64,000 nucleotides of DNA, taken from positions 1 through 64,000 of the forward strand of contig JALOKP010000017.1 of NCBI GenBank assembly GCA_025456425.1, read 5' to 3'. The notes under the pieces were generated by a model, which searched no databases, was not told the DNA's origin, and saw only the letters and a program-made list of their open reading frames with translations. The position numbers were made by a program, and so were the translations under genes. The DNA is from Acidobacteriota bacterium. Lineage in GTDB: Bacteria > Acidobacteriota > Polarisedimenticolia > J045. Numbering within the stretch: position 1 is the first letter of the stretch; the number at the start of each line of letters is the position of its first letter. Below are positions 25,063-32,839 of this stretch, piece after piece.

Positions 25063-26072
25063 CGCCCGGTCCCCGCGCCGCGCCAGGGGGCGGCCGGCTC
25101 GCCCGGCAGCGGCACGGCCCACGCCGCGAGGCGGCGCGGATCCGCGATCTCGAGGTCGTCCGGGACGTCGGGGCCGGTCCCGAGGTGGCGCAGCGGCAGT
25201 CCGGCCCGCGCCAGCGCGGTCACCAGGCCGCCCGGCCGCACGGCCTCGTCGATCCGCGTCGCGCCCAGCGCACCGGGGCGCAGCGGGGCGAAGCGTTTGA
25301 CGCTCTCGGTCAGCGAGTCGGCGTCGCGGTCGGCCGCCAGCAGCAGCTCGATCTCCTCGCGCCGCACGCCCGCCAGCAGACCGGCGAGCCCCTCCATCGC
25401 GGCCCGGTCGCCGCGCGGGATCCCCGGCGTGTCGAGCATCAGGAGCGCGCCGCGGCCGGCGCGCTCGCGCGCCCGCTCCAGGTCGCGCCGCTCGCGGACC
25501 GCGACGAAGGGCGCGCCGAGGATCCGTGCGAACGCCTCCATCTGCTCCGCGCCGCCGAGACGCCGGCCGTCGGCCGAGGCCAGGACCACGGGGTGCTCGC
25601 CGCGGCAGATCTCGCGCGCGGCGAGCTTGGCCAGCGTCGTCGTCTTGCCCACGCCGGGGGGGCCGACCAGCGCCAGCACCGCGGGGGCGGGGGCGGGACC
25701 GGCCGGCAGCCAGAGCGCGACCAGCCCGCGCGCGTACGAGAGCGCGGCGATCCGGTCTTCGAGCTGCTCCGCGTCGAGGTTGTGCCGGGCGGCGGCCGCG
25801 ATCCGGGCAGCGAACGGGAGCGAGAACCCCCACGCGACGAGGTCGTCGCGCAGCCGCTCGGCGGCGGCGGGGGGCGCGCCCAGTTCCGCCGCCAGGACCG
25901 GTGCCGCGGGCGCCGCGGCGCCCCACGTCCCCGGCCGTTCCGCGGCCGCGACGACCTCGACGCCGCCGGCGCCGCGGCGCGTCTCGAGCACCGCGGCCCC
26001 GGGGCCGAACTGCTCGCGCACCTGCGCCAGCGCCTCGGCCGCCGTCTTCCCGAAGAAGGTCCGCAGGATCAT
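25059..26072 (-). CDS. flhF: flagellar biosynthesis GTPase FlhF
   Basis: The 337-aa SRP-type GTPase starts MILRTFFGKTAAEALAQVREQFGPGAAVLETRR, the FlhF N-terminus. The GTPase core has LALVGPPGVGKTTTLAKLAA (P-loop), LLMLDTPGI (switch) and a TRIDEAVRPGG motif. FlhF places the flagellum at the pole and recruits the MS ring. The B domain is short. The usual TKLDE nucleotide motif reads TRIDE here, and DTAGR reads DTPGI, so the GTPase is somewhat degenerate. Confidence 0.9.
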   Translation of the reverse strand: MILRTFFGKTAAEALAQVREQFGPGAAVLETRRGAGGVEVVAAAERPGTWGAAAPAAPVLAAELGAPPAAAERLRDDLVAWGFSLPFAARIAAAARHNLDAEQLEDRIAALSYARGLVALWLPAGPAPAPAVLALVGPPGVGKTTTLAKLAAREICRGEHPVVLASADGRRLGGAEQMEAFARILGAPFVAVRERRDLERARERAGRGALLMLDTPGIPRGDRAAMEGLAGLLAGVRREEIELLLAADRDADSLTESVKRFAPLRPGALGATRIDEAVRPGGLVTALARAGLPLRHLGTGPDVPDDLEIADPRRLAAWAVPLPGEPAAPWRGAGTGR

Positions 26073-26096
26073 CTCAGCTCACCGCTTCCGGCGCGC

Positions 26097-26384
26097 TCAG
26101 CCACGGTCCTGTCCCAACCGCGTCAGGCGCAACGCGAGCTGCCCCCGGACCTCGACGACCTCCCCGGCCCCGATCACCGCTCCGTCGGCGAGCAGCCGGC
26201 AGGGCTCGCCGACCGGCGTCGTCAGCGGCACCAGCTGGCCGGGCGCCAGCTCGCGCAGCGCGGCGAGGCGCGCGCGCCCGGTGGCGATCCGCGCCGAGAG
26301 CGCGATCGGCAGCGCGGCAAGCTCGGGGCGCAGCAGCCCCGCGTCCGGCGTCCCTCCCGAGCGTCCGTCCCTCGTCCCGGCCAT
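26097..26384 (-). CDS. second SPOA-domain protein (FliN-like)
   Basis: The 95-aa protein is mostly one SPOA domain: LPIALSARIATGRARLAALRELAPGQLVPLTTP then VIGAGEVVEVRGQLALRLTRL. It resembles FliN or the C-terminal SPOA part of FliM and FliY. It leads the minus-strand flagellar operon with a sigma-54-like promoter 73 bp upstream of its ATG. With the other FliN at 22180, the C-ring or export platform may contain two SPOA paralogues. Confidence 0.78.
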   Translation of the reverse strand: MAGTRDGRSGGTPDAGLLRPELAALPIALSARIATGRARLAALRELAPGQLVPLTTPVGEPCRLLADGAVIGAGEVVEVRGQLALRLTRLGQDRG

Positions 26385-26698
26385 CGCCGCGCTCCCGGGG
26401 CGGTCCCGTCGCCGTCGCGGCGGCGGACCGCACCCCTTCCGTGCGAGAGCCTTTTCAGCAAGCCGTGTGCCGCGCGGGGGATGCCGCTATCCGCTTGATC
26501 GAGCGCCAGTTGGTGCGGTTGTCCGGAGATCGGACCCGGGTTTCGCGGCGGGGTGCCGGCAGCCGGCCGTCGGATGCTTGACGGCACGCCGCAGGCGCGG
26601 CGCCGCCCGCCGGCTCAAGCGGCGCCGCGTCCGTCCGAAACGGTCCTCCGAGGAGGGACTCGCCGGCGCGGCGCCGGGGAGCCTCGCGGAGCGAGCGC
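26385..26698. other. 314-bp divergent intergenic region (flagellar operon / CheC-like gene)
   Basis: This gap separates the minus-strand flagellar operon from a divergent gene. The left half holds a sigma-54-like promoter pointing to the flagellar genes. The right half is strongly GC-rich with no clear promoter for the plus-strand gene that I can defend. No gene-like frame is convincing; track entries here are shadows or extensions. Confidence 0.6.
26457..26472 (-). promoter_or_regulatory. sigma-54 (RpoN)-type promoter of the flagellar operon
   Basis: The minus strand reads CGGCACACGGCTTGCT. Against the -24/-12 consensus TGGCACR-N4-TTGCW only the first base differs, and the GG and GC dinucleotides have the right spacing. 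It lies 73-88 bp upstream of the first flagellar gene. RpoN control of class II flagellar genes is common; the activator is not in the window. Confidence 0.75.
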
Positions 26699-27787
26699 GT
26701 GGACCGGACCCCGCCCAGCGTTCTCGCGCGCATGCTGCGCGGCCACGCCGGCGCGCTCGCGGGTCAGATGCGGGAATCGCTCGAAGCGCTGGTCGGCCGC
26801 TCGGTCCAGCTGGAGCGCCTGCAGGCCGATCACCCCGAGCTACCGCGGCTCTTCGGCCAGCGCGAGCTGTTCCTGTTCCCGTTCGCCGACGGGGACGGCC
26901 GCGCGCTGCCGACATTCCTGGCACTCGACCGGCCCGCGGCGGTGGCGACGGGCGCGGCTTTCGGGCTGATGAACACCGGCGGGGTCCGCGAGGCGGCCGA
27001 CCCCGGCGAGCTGCCGGAGCCGCTGCTCGGCGCGATCCGCGAGGTCGCCGGGATCCTCGGCGGCGCCGCCCGCCGGATGGTCCGCGCGCGGGGCACGGAC
27101 AGGACGTGCGGCTTCGGTTGCGGGCACGAGCTGCGCCGGGTCACGGCGGGCGCCTGGCCGGCGATCGTCGGGGAGATCGACCACGGCGTGCGGTGGGACC
27201 TGCTCGGCTTCCGGCTGCGGATCGACGGGGAGCCGGCGGGCGCGATCCTGCTGGGCTCGAGCGAGCGCTGGGAAGGCCCGCTCGAGACCGATCTCGACGA
27301 GGACGCCGACACGGCCGAGGTCTTCGTCGAGGAGCCGACGCCCGGCAGCGACGAGTACGCCGGAACGGCCGCCGCGCCCGCGCCGTTTCCCGCGAACGCC
27401 GAGGCGGCCGGCCCGCCGCCGCCGATCCCGCAGGGGATTCGGGTGCAGGTCGCTGGGGATCCCAAGGACCGCGCAACGGCCGCGCTGCGAACGGCGCTCG
27501 CCGAGGCCGGCTGCCACGTCCTGCCGGCCTACTCCGCGGGTGGCGCCGGGCCGCAGCCGAGCGTGCTGTTCGTCTTCAGCCGCTCCCCGATCGACCTGAG
27601 GATGCGGCTGGCCGCGTCGCTCGCGAAGCGCCGGGCGGGGCTGATCGTCGCCTGCTCGGACCGCCCCACGGCCGACCTGGTCCGGGCCGCGCACGCCGGC
27701 ACGGCAGACTCGTTCCTCGTCCTGCCCGCGGACAGGCTGCGGCTGCAACGCCTTTTCCAGCGCTTTGCAGAGCTAGCGCCAGCCTGA
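26699..27787 (+). CDS. CheC-like domain fused to a degenerate receiver domain
   Basis: This 362-aa protein is not one I can name with certainty. Residues 1-185 carry LPEPLLGAIREVAGILGGAARRMV, like the CheC/CheX helix pattern E-x-x-N-x-x-G but with Gly for the catalytic Asn. An acidic, Pro-rich linker spans about 195-245. The last 115 residues (IRVQVAGDPKDRATAALRTALAEAGC onward) have receiver-like alternating strands and helices, but the phosphorylated Asp and the Lys are absent (LFVFSRS, VLPAD). It is divergent from the flagellar operon, which suggests a motility or chemotaxis role. The start is a GTG; no strong ribosome site. Confidence 0.65.
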   Translation: MDRTPPSVLARMLRGHAGALAGQMRESLEALVGRSVQLERLQADHPELPRLFGQRELFLFPFADGDGRALPTFLALDRPAAVATGAAFGLMNTGGVREAADPGELPEPLLGAIREVAGILGGAARRMVRARGTDRTCGFGCGHELRRVTAGAWPAIVGEIDHGVRWDLLGFRLRIDGEPAGAILLGSSERWEGPLETDLDEDADTAEVFVEEPTPGSDEYAGTAAAPAPFPANAEAAGPPPPIPQGIRVQVAGDPKDRATAALRTALAEAGCHVLPAYSAGGAGPQPSVLFVFSRSPIDLRMRLAASLAKRRAGLIVACSDRPTADLVRAAHAGTADSFLVLPADRLRLQRLFQRFAELAPA

Positions 27788-27791
27788 CGGA

Positions 27792-27807
27792 CGCCCGGAA
27801 ACGGGCG
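27792..27807 (+). terminator. short hairpin after the CheC-like gene
   Basis: CGCCCG-GAAA-CGGGCG forms a 6-bp stem with a GNRA tetraloop, 5 bp after the stop. No U-tract follows, so it may be a weak or Rho-assisted terminator. Confidence 0.4.
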
Positions 27808-27827
27808 CCAGGGCCGGGAAAACGCGG

Positions 27828-27851
27828 GGGGGCGGCCGATCAGCCGCCCCC
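27828..27851 (-). terminator. hairpin terminator of the histone gene
   Basis: A 9-bp perfect stem (GGGGGCGGC / GCCGCCCCC) encloses a 6-nt loop 13 bp past the histone stop. On the minus strand it is followed by a short T-rich stretch (GCGTTTTCCC), consistent with an intrinsic terminator. Confidence 0.6.
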
Positions 27852-27864
27852 TCGGGACTCCACC

Positions 27865-28101
27865 TCAGACGTAGAAGTCGTAGGGGCGGATCGTCTTGCG
27901 GCCGTTGGCCTGGGCGAGCTTCGCAGCCCGCACACAGAGGTCGTACAGCACCTTGTTCAGCGCCTCGGGGGCGTCGGACGCCACGTTCATCCCGTGGTCG
28001 CGGAGGGCGCCCTTGACCTTGCTCATGACGAGCAGCATCTCGACGGCCTTCGCCTTGCCGGCCTTCGGCGCGGCGGTCTTCTTGGCAGCCTTCTTTGCCA
28101 T
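27865..28101 (-). CDS. bacterial histone-fold protein with lysine-rich N-terminal tail
   Basis: The 78-aa protein starts MAKKAAKKTAAPKAGKAKA, a basic tail, followed by a singlet histone fold: SKVKGALRDHG, SDAPEALNKVLYDLCVRAAKLA (long central helix) and NGRKTIRPYDF, the L2-loop R-K-T-x-x-P-x-D pattern of histones. The third helix is almost absent, as in Bdellovibrio Bd0055-type histones, which it resembles strongly from memory. It likely binds and coats or bends DNA in the nucleoid. The ATG at 28101 begins the Lys tail; the longer frame adds an unrelated leader. It is monocistronic, with its own terminator. Confidence 0.85.
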   Translation of the reverse strand: MAKKAAKKTAAPKAGKAKAVEMLLVMSKVKGALRDHGMNVASDAPEALNKVLYDLCVRAAKLAQANGRKTIRPYDFYV

Positions 28102-28307
28102 GTTCTCTGGCTCCTCTCTTTCGTCGATCCGGCGGCACGTCGCGCGCCGCACGCGCGAAAGGACGGGCTATAGGTAGCATTACCGGTGCGGGAGATTCAA
28201 GCGGGAAACGCGTTTTTTTTGGGTCTGGCGGCGGTTTTCTGCCCTTCGGCGCCGGGCCCCCGCGGCGCGCACCGCGGTTTCGGGCTAGCATTCCGGCGCC
28301 TGCCACC

Positions 28308-30491
28308 ATGTCGAAGCGTCGTTCCAGCGCAGCAACAGAGGGGTCCCCGCAGCCCGTTCCGGCCGCGCCGCCGTCGCTTTCCCCGCCGTTTCCCTCCGGC
28401 AAGGCGCTGCTCGCGATCGCCGCACTGGCCTTCTTCGCCTACCTGATGCTCCCCCCCAAGCCGATCATCAGCGACGCGGTGCGGGCCGTGACGCTGAACC
28501 CGGTCGTCCAGGAGAAGCCGCTCTCCGCGGTCTTTTCCAGCGATTTCTGGGGGGCTCCGGCCGACGCCTCCTACGGCACGCGGTCCTACCGCCCGCTCGT
28601 CGCCCTGACCTACGCGATCGAGGCGCGCGCGCTGGGCAACGCGCCGCAGGTCTACCACGTCACCGACATGCTGCTGCACGCCGGGACCGCGGTGCTGGTC
28701 ACGCTGCTGGCCGCTCTGCTGCTGGCGGGCAGCCCGTGGGCGCTCGCGGCGGGCGCGCTGTTCGCGGTTCACCCGGTGGCGACCGAGGCGGTCGCGTCGA
28801 TCGTCGGGCGCGCCGACATCATGGCCGCGGCGGCGCTGCTCGGGGCGCTGATCCTGCACCTGCTCGCCGGGAGCAGGGCCTCACCGTGGGCCTGGGAAGC
28901 GGGGGCGCTGGCGCTGCTCGGCGCCGGGCTGCTCTGCAAGGAGTACGCCGTCGCGTTCCCGTTCATCCTGGCGGCCTGCGACCTGGCGTTCCGCGCCTGC
29001 GGCCGCAGCTCGCGGGCCGACGAGCGGCGGCAGCCCGTGGTCCTCGGCCTGGCGCTGGGGCTGCTGGTGGGCTACCTCGCGCTGCGCTACGCGCTGATCG
29101 GGGCCCTGGGCGGCGTGCCGATGCTGGGCGACGGCGATCAGCCGCTGTACGACCAGCCGCTCGGCGTGAGGCTGGCGACCGCCCTCTGGCTGGTCGTCGT
29201 CTCGGCGCGCTTCATGGTCCTCCCCGTCGCCCACGACTACTTCTACGGCGCGGGAACGATCGCAATCGTGAAGGGGTTCCTCGAGCCGCGCGCGCTGGCC
29301 GGGATCGTGCTGATCGGCCTGCTCGTGGCGTGGGCCGTGCGCTCGATCGCGCGGCGGATGGACCCGGTCCCGGCGCTCGCCGTCGCGCTCTTCCTGCTGC
29401 CGCTCGCGCCCTCGCTCAACACCGTGAGCGTCGCCGGCGTGCTCTACGCCGAGCGCTTCCTCTACCTGCCGCTGGCCGGCTTCGCGCTGGGCGTGGGCTG
29501 GCTGCTGACGCGCTACGCGACCGGGCCGGCGGGCGAGCGCGCCGGCCGGATCGCGATGGCGGGAGCGCTCCTGGTCTGCCTGGTGCTGACGATGAACCGC
29601 GTCGGCGACTGGCGCTCGCAGGAGGCGCTGGCGCGGGCCTCGCTGCGCTGGTACCCGGAGAACTCCCGGGCCTGGTACGAGGTCGGGCTGGCCCACGGGC
29701 AGCGGGCGCAGGAGCTGGAGGCGAAGGGACAGGCCGAGGCCGCGCGCGCCGAACACACCGCCGCGGCGGAGGCGATCCGGCGGTCGCTCGCGGTGGAGAA
29801 CCGCGCGGCGCAGATCTGGCGCGCGTTGGCGCTGGCGGAGAAGCGCCTCGGGCGCTACGGCGAGTCGGTCAAGGCCTACCGCGAGGCGATTCGCAACGCG
29901 CCGACCGAGATCGGGATGCTCTACGCCGGGCTGGGCGAGGCGGAGCTGGAGGACGGCCAGTTCGAGGCCGCGGTGCGCTCGCTGGCACGGGCGCACGAGC
30001 TGATGCCGCGAGAACCGGGCATCGCGGCGCTGCAGGCGCGGGCCCAGGTGCGGCTGGCGCAGAAGCGGCTGCTCGAGGGACACGCCGAGGAGGCGGTCGA
30101 CCTGGCGCAGCGCGGGCTCGACAGCGGCGCGCTGTCGGCCGAGGGGACCTGGACCGCGGGCGAGGTCTTCGCCCGGGCCGGGCATCCGGAATCGGCGGCC
30201 GCCGCGTTCCGACAGGCGGCGGCCCGCGACCCGAACGTGCTGCGCAGCCGGTTCGGCGCCGCGATGCAGCTCGACCAGGCGGGGAAGCACGAGGAAGCGG
30301 CAGCCGCGTTCGCGGCGCTGCTGGTGGCCGATCCCGACCACGTCCCAACGCTCTTCAACCTCGCGCGCAGCCTCGTGCTGCTGCAACGGCCGGCCGAGGC
30401 GGTCCCGCTGCTCGAGCGCGGACTGGCGCTGAAGGAGGACGAGCGGGCGCGGGCGCTGCTGGCGGACGCGCGGCGACAGGCCGCTCGCTGA
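28308..30491 (+). CDS. multi-pass membrane protein with C-terminal TPRs (TMTC-like)
   Basis: The 727-aa protein has about ten membrane segments between residues 30 and 430, then TPR repeats from about 445 to the end (SRAWYEVGLAHGQRAQELEAKG, LALAEKRLGRYGESVKAYREAIRNAP, GHPESAAAAFRQAAARDPN). The N-terminal half has the TMTC/DUF1736 style: SYRPLVALTYAIEARALG, VYHVTDMLLHAGTAVLV, HPVATEAVASIVGRADIMAA, GLLCKEYAVAFP. Related eukaryotic proteins are O-mannosyltransferases; bacterial members are uncharacterised, probably GT-C glycosyltransferases. The ATG at 28308 sits in ACCATG; the track start at 28095 lies in the histone promoter. Confidence 0.85.
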   Translation: MSKRRSSAATEGSPQPVPAAPPSLSPPFPSGKALLAIAALAFFAYLMLPPKPIISDAVRAVTLNPVVQEKPLSAVFSSDFWGAPADASYGTRSYRPLVALTYAIEARALGNAPQVYHVTDMLLHAGTAVLVTLLAALLLAGSPWALAAGALFAVHPVATEAVASIVGRADIMAAAALLGALILHLLAGSRASPWAWEAGALALLGAGLLCKEYAVAFPFILAACDLAFRACGRSSRADERRQPVVLGLALGLLVGYLALRYALIGALGGVPMLGDGDQPLYDQPLGVRLATALWLVVVSARFMVLPVAHDYFYGAGTIAIVKGFLEPRALAGIVLIGLLVAWAVRSIARRMDPVPALAVALFLLPLAPSLNTVSVAGVLYAERFLYLPLAGFALGVGWLLTRYATGPAGERAGRIAMAGALLVCLVLTMNRVGDWRSQEALARASLRWYPENSRAWYEVGLAHGQRAQELEAKGQAEAARAEHTAAAEAIRRSLAVENRAAQIWRALALAEKRLGRYGESVKAYREAIRNAPTEIGMLYAGLGEAELEDGQFEAAVRSLARAHELMPREPGIAALQARAQVRLAQKRLLEGHAEEAVDLAQRGLDSGALSAEGTWTAGEVFARAGHPESAAAAFRQAAARDPNVLRSRFGAAMQLDQAGKHEEAAAAFAALLVADPDHVPTLFNLARSLVLLQRPAEAVPLLERGLALKEDERARALLADARRQAAR

Positions 30492-30555
30492 GCCGCGCTG
30501 GCGGGTCTGCGGCGCGATCGTGCGTCCGGGCCCGGATCGTGCGAGGCTGTCCGTC

Positions 30556-31200
30556 ATGATCGACACGCCGACTCCTCCTCCCATCTCCCGCAGCCTGGCG
30601 CTGCTCGCCGCGCTGGTCCTGCTTCCCCTCGCTGCCGCTCGGCCCGCGGCGGGGCAGTCGCCGGCGCCGGACCCGAAACCGGGCGGCGACCCGCCGCCCC
30701 AGTCGCTCAGCCTGGCCGCGCCCGATCTCGCCTCGCGCCCCGACCTGGTCGAGGCGGCGAAGGTGAAGCCGGTGCCGCCCGAGACGCTCGAGCGCGTCCT
30801 CCCGGCGAAAGTCGCGGGACTGTCGCGGACCGGGACGGACAAATCGGTGCAGCCGATCGGCCCGGTCGTGATCTCGGTCGCCACCGGGCGCTACGGCGCG
30901 GCCGGCGCGGCCCGGACGGCCGAGGTCGCCGTGTTCGACCCGGCGGGGCTGCCGAAGATCGGCGAGATCCTCCCCCTTCCGGAGCCGGGGCAGGAAGTGG
31001 AGTTCACCGGGCGCGTGCTGCGCCGGACCGAGATCGGCGGGTTCCCGGCCGTCGTCGCGGACGGAGCGGACGGCCTGCCGAGCCTGCTCCAGGTCATCCC
31101 CGGAGGCCGGATCCGGGTCACGATGCAGGGGAGCGGCGTGAGCGCGAAGGACCTCGCCGCCGCGGCTGCGTCGATGAACCTGGCCAGCCTGGTGCGGTAG
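30556..31200 (+). CDS. exported protein of unknown function
   Basis: The 214-aa product has a signal peptide (residues 1-34, cut near AGQ), a Pro-rich spacer, then a mixed alpha/beta region with VLPAKVAGLSRTGTDKSVQPIGPVVISVATGRY. This resembles periplasmic proteins that scan for metal or oxidative damage only in outline; I recognise no family. The ATG at 30556 is followed by the signal sequence; a GTG at 30520 would add 12 residues. It converges on the gene at 31208 with a 7-bp gap. Confidence 0.7.
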   Translation: MIDTPTPPPISRSLALLAALVLLPLAAARPAAGQSPAPDPKPGGDPPPQSLSLAAPDLASRPDLVEAAKVKPVPPETLERVLPAKVAGLSRTGTDKSVQPIGPVVISVATGRYGAAGAARTAEVAVFDPAGLPKIGEILPLPEPGQEVEFTGRVLRRTEIGGFPAVVADGADGLPSLLQVIPGGRIRVTMQGSGVSAKDLAAAAASMNLASLVR

Positions 31201-31207
31201 GGGCGCG

Positions 31208-31759
31208 CTACCGCCCGCGCGGCCGCTCGGCGCGCGGGCGCTCGCGCTGGCGGCGCTCCAGCAACTGCATCAACTGCACGCGCTGCTCTTTCGTCAGGAC
31301 CTTGGCCACGTCGACGCGCGAGGCGTGGCGCAGCCGCGCCCCCTGGCACTCGGCGTCGACCAGCCGGTCGATCGCCTTCTTCGCTGCGGCGTCGTCGATC
31401 GCGTCGGCGGAGATCACGCGGACCATCTCGAGCCGCGCCTTGTCGATCGCGGCGCGCAGATCGATCATCTTCTCGCCCGAGCCGAACATGATCGACTGGA
31501 TCGCCTTCTCCTGCTCGGGGCTGAGTCCCAACTGCGTCTTGAGCCGCGGCGAGGTCCACCACTCGAAGTCGGGGCCGCCGGGGCCGGGACCGAATCCGCC
31601 CGGACCGCCGGGCCCGGCGCCCGGCTCGTCGTCGCCGGGGGGCGGGGCCTGCGCCGCCGCCGGCAGCGCGAAGAGGGCGAGGAGGGCGAGGAGCAGCGCC
31701 AGCACCGAGGCGGTGCGCGCAGCGCGGTGCGTCGTCGTTCGATTCGTCCTGGGGATCAT
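31208..31759 (-). CDS. LTXXQ/Spy-like periplasmic protein
   Basis: The 183-aa protein has a signal peptide (about residues 14-36), a Gly/Pro-rich linker, then helical text with LGLSPEQEKAIQSIMFGSGEKMIDLRAAIDKARLEMVR and VLTKEQRVQLMQLLERRQ, matching the LTxxQ pattern (LSPEQ, LTKEQ) of CpxP/Spy/CnrR-type chaperones and metal sensors. It follows an ECF sigma gene and an anti-sigma-like gene, so it may be the periplasmic sensor or target of that system. Confidence 0.78.
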   Translation of the reverse strand: MIPRTNRTTTHRAARTASVLALLLALLALFALPAAAQAPPPGDDEPGAGPGGPGGFGPGPGGPDFEWWTSPRLKTQLGLSPEQEKAIQSIMFGSGEKMIDLRAAIDKARLEMVRVISADAIDDAAAKKAIDRLVDAECQGARLRHASRVDVAKVLTKEQRVQLMQLLERRQRERPRAERPRGR

Positions 31760-31770
31760 CAACGGTCCTC

Positions 31771-32148
31771 TCAAGAGAGCGTCTCTTCCCATTCCATGAT
31801 GCCGAGGCTGTCCGTCTCCTCGGCGGGGTCGGTCGCCGCCGGTCCTTCGGGCCACGCGCCAAACGCCTCGAGCGGGTCGGCCACCTCGTTCGCGGGCTCG
31901 GCAAACAGCGGCTCGGCCAGCCACGCCGTGCCGACCACGGGGGCGTCGGGCCCCGCCGTGCCCGCGACGCCCAGCACCGCGACGGCGATCATCGCCGCGG
32001 CGGCCGAGGCCGCGGCCAGCCAGCCGCGCGCGCGGCGCCGCGCCTCGTGAGCCTCGATCCGCGCCATGATCTCGCCCCGCTGGCGCGCGAAGAAGCGCTC
32101 CAGCTCCAGGTCGGCGAGCTCCGGGGCGCCCTGCCGGCCGTCGCTCAT
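31771..32148 (-). CDS. single-pass membrane protein, probable anti-sigma factor
   Basis: The 125-aa protein has a cytoplasmic N-terminal segment with charged helices (LELERFFARQRGEIMARIEAHEARRR), one membrane segment at about 43-65 and an acidic periplasmic tail. Overlapping the ECF sigma gene by 4 bp, it has the size, topology and place of an anti-sigma factor, although I see no zinc-binding (ZAS) motif. Function is inferred from context. Confidence 0.7.
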   Translation of the reverse strand: MSDGRQGAPELADLELERFFARQRGEIMARIEAHEARRRARGWLAAASAAAAMIAVAVLGVAGTAGPDAPVVGTAWLAEPLFAEPANEVADPLEAFGAWPEGPAATDPAEETDSLGIMEWEETLS

Positions 32149-32714
32149 CGCGTCCCCTCCACCGCGCCGCCGAGCAGCCGGCGCAGTTCCCGGGCCCCGC
32201 GGAACAGGTGCACCTTGACGGTCCCGCTGTGCAGCCCGAGGCGCTGGGCGATCTCGTTCACGGGAAGCCCCTCCTCGTAGCGCAGTTGGAAGACCTCGCG
32301 CTGGCGACCGGGCGGCAGCCGGTCCAGCGCGCCCCGCACCGCCGTCGCCAGCTCGTCGGCCACCAGCCGCTCGTCGGCCCCCGGCGCCGGGTCGGCCAGG
32401 ACCTCGGCGAACTGCTCCGCCCCTGGGACCTCGCGGCCCCGGCGGCGGCCGCGGTCGGCGAGGTGGTTGTCGAGGATCCGGAACAGCCACGGGCCGAAGC
32501 GCGCGTCCTCGCGAAAGCGCGGCAGCCCCTGCCACGCCCGGAAGAAGGTCTCCTGCACCGCGTCGTCGGCATCCTCGAGCTTCCTCGTGCTGGCCAGGGC
32601 CCGCCCGGTGAGCGGTCGCTGGTAGCGGGCGACCAGGACGGCGAAGGCCTCGCGGTCGCCGCGCCGGGCGCGTGCCACGAGCTGTTCGTCCGGGAGGTCT
32701 CGCTCGCTCGGCAC
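32145..32714 (-). CDS. ECF RNA polymerase sigma factor (RpoE-like)
   Basis: The 189-aa protein has sigma region 2 (FAVLVARYQRPLTGRALAST, EDADDAVQETFFRAWQGLPRFREDARFGPWLFRI) and region 4 (LPPGRQREVFQLRYEEGLPVNEIAQRLGLHSGTVKVHLFRGARELRR). It should respond to envelope stress through the neighbouring membrane protein. The three genes sigma, membrane protein and LTXXQ protein form one minus-strand operon. Confidence 0.92.
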   Translation of the reverse strand: MPSERDLPDEQLVARARRGDREAFAVLVARYQRPLTGRALASTRKLEDADDAVQETFFRAWQGLPRFREDARFGPWLFRILDNHLADRGRRRGREVPGAEQFAEVLADPAPGADERLVADELATAVRGALDRLPPGRQREVFQLRYEEGLPVNEIAQRLGLHSGTVKVHLFRGARELRRLLGGAVEGTR

Positions 32715-32839
32715 GGGTCCTCGGCTCCTTCCTGCAAGACGCGGGAGGCGGCGCCGGGTTGACCCGGCGGCAGGCCGGGCCGCGCCGCCGCGGGCCCGCT
32801 CCCTCCTCCCCCCCGCTACAATGCGCGCCCGGAGGACGC

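Noticed and set aside
24217-28173. A plus-strand frame of 1318 aa antisense to flagellar genes
   Set aside because: Low-complexity Arg/Gly/Ala text that mirrors the flagellar genes; frames stay open in such GC-rich DNA.
32715-32839. Possible cobalamin riboswitch before the adenosyltransferase
   Set aside because: No B12-box-like sequence or conserved fold seen in this short region.
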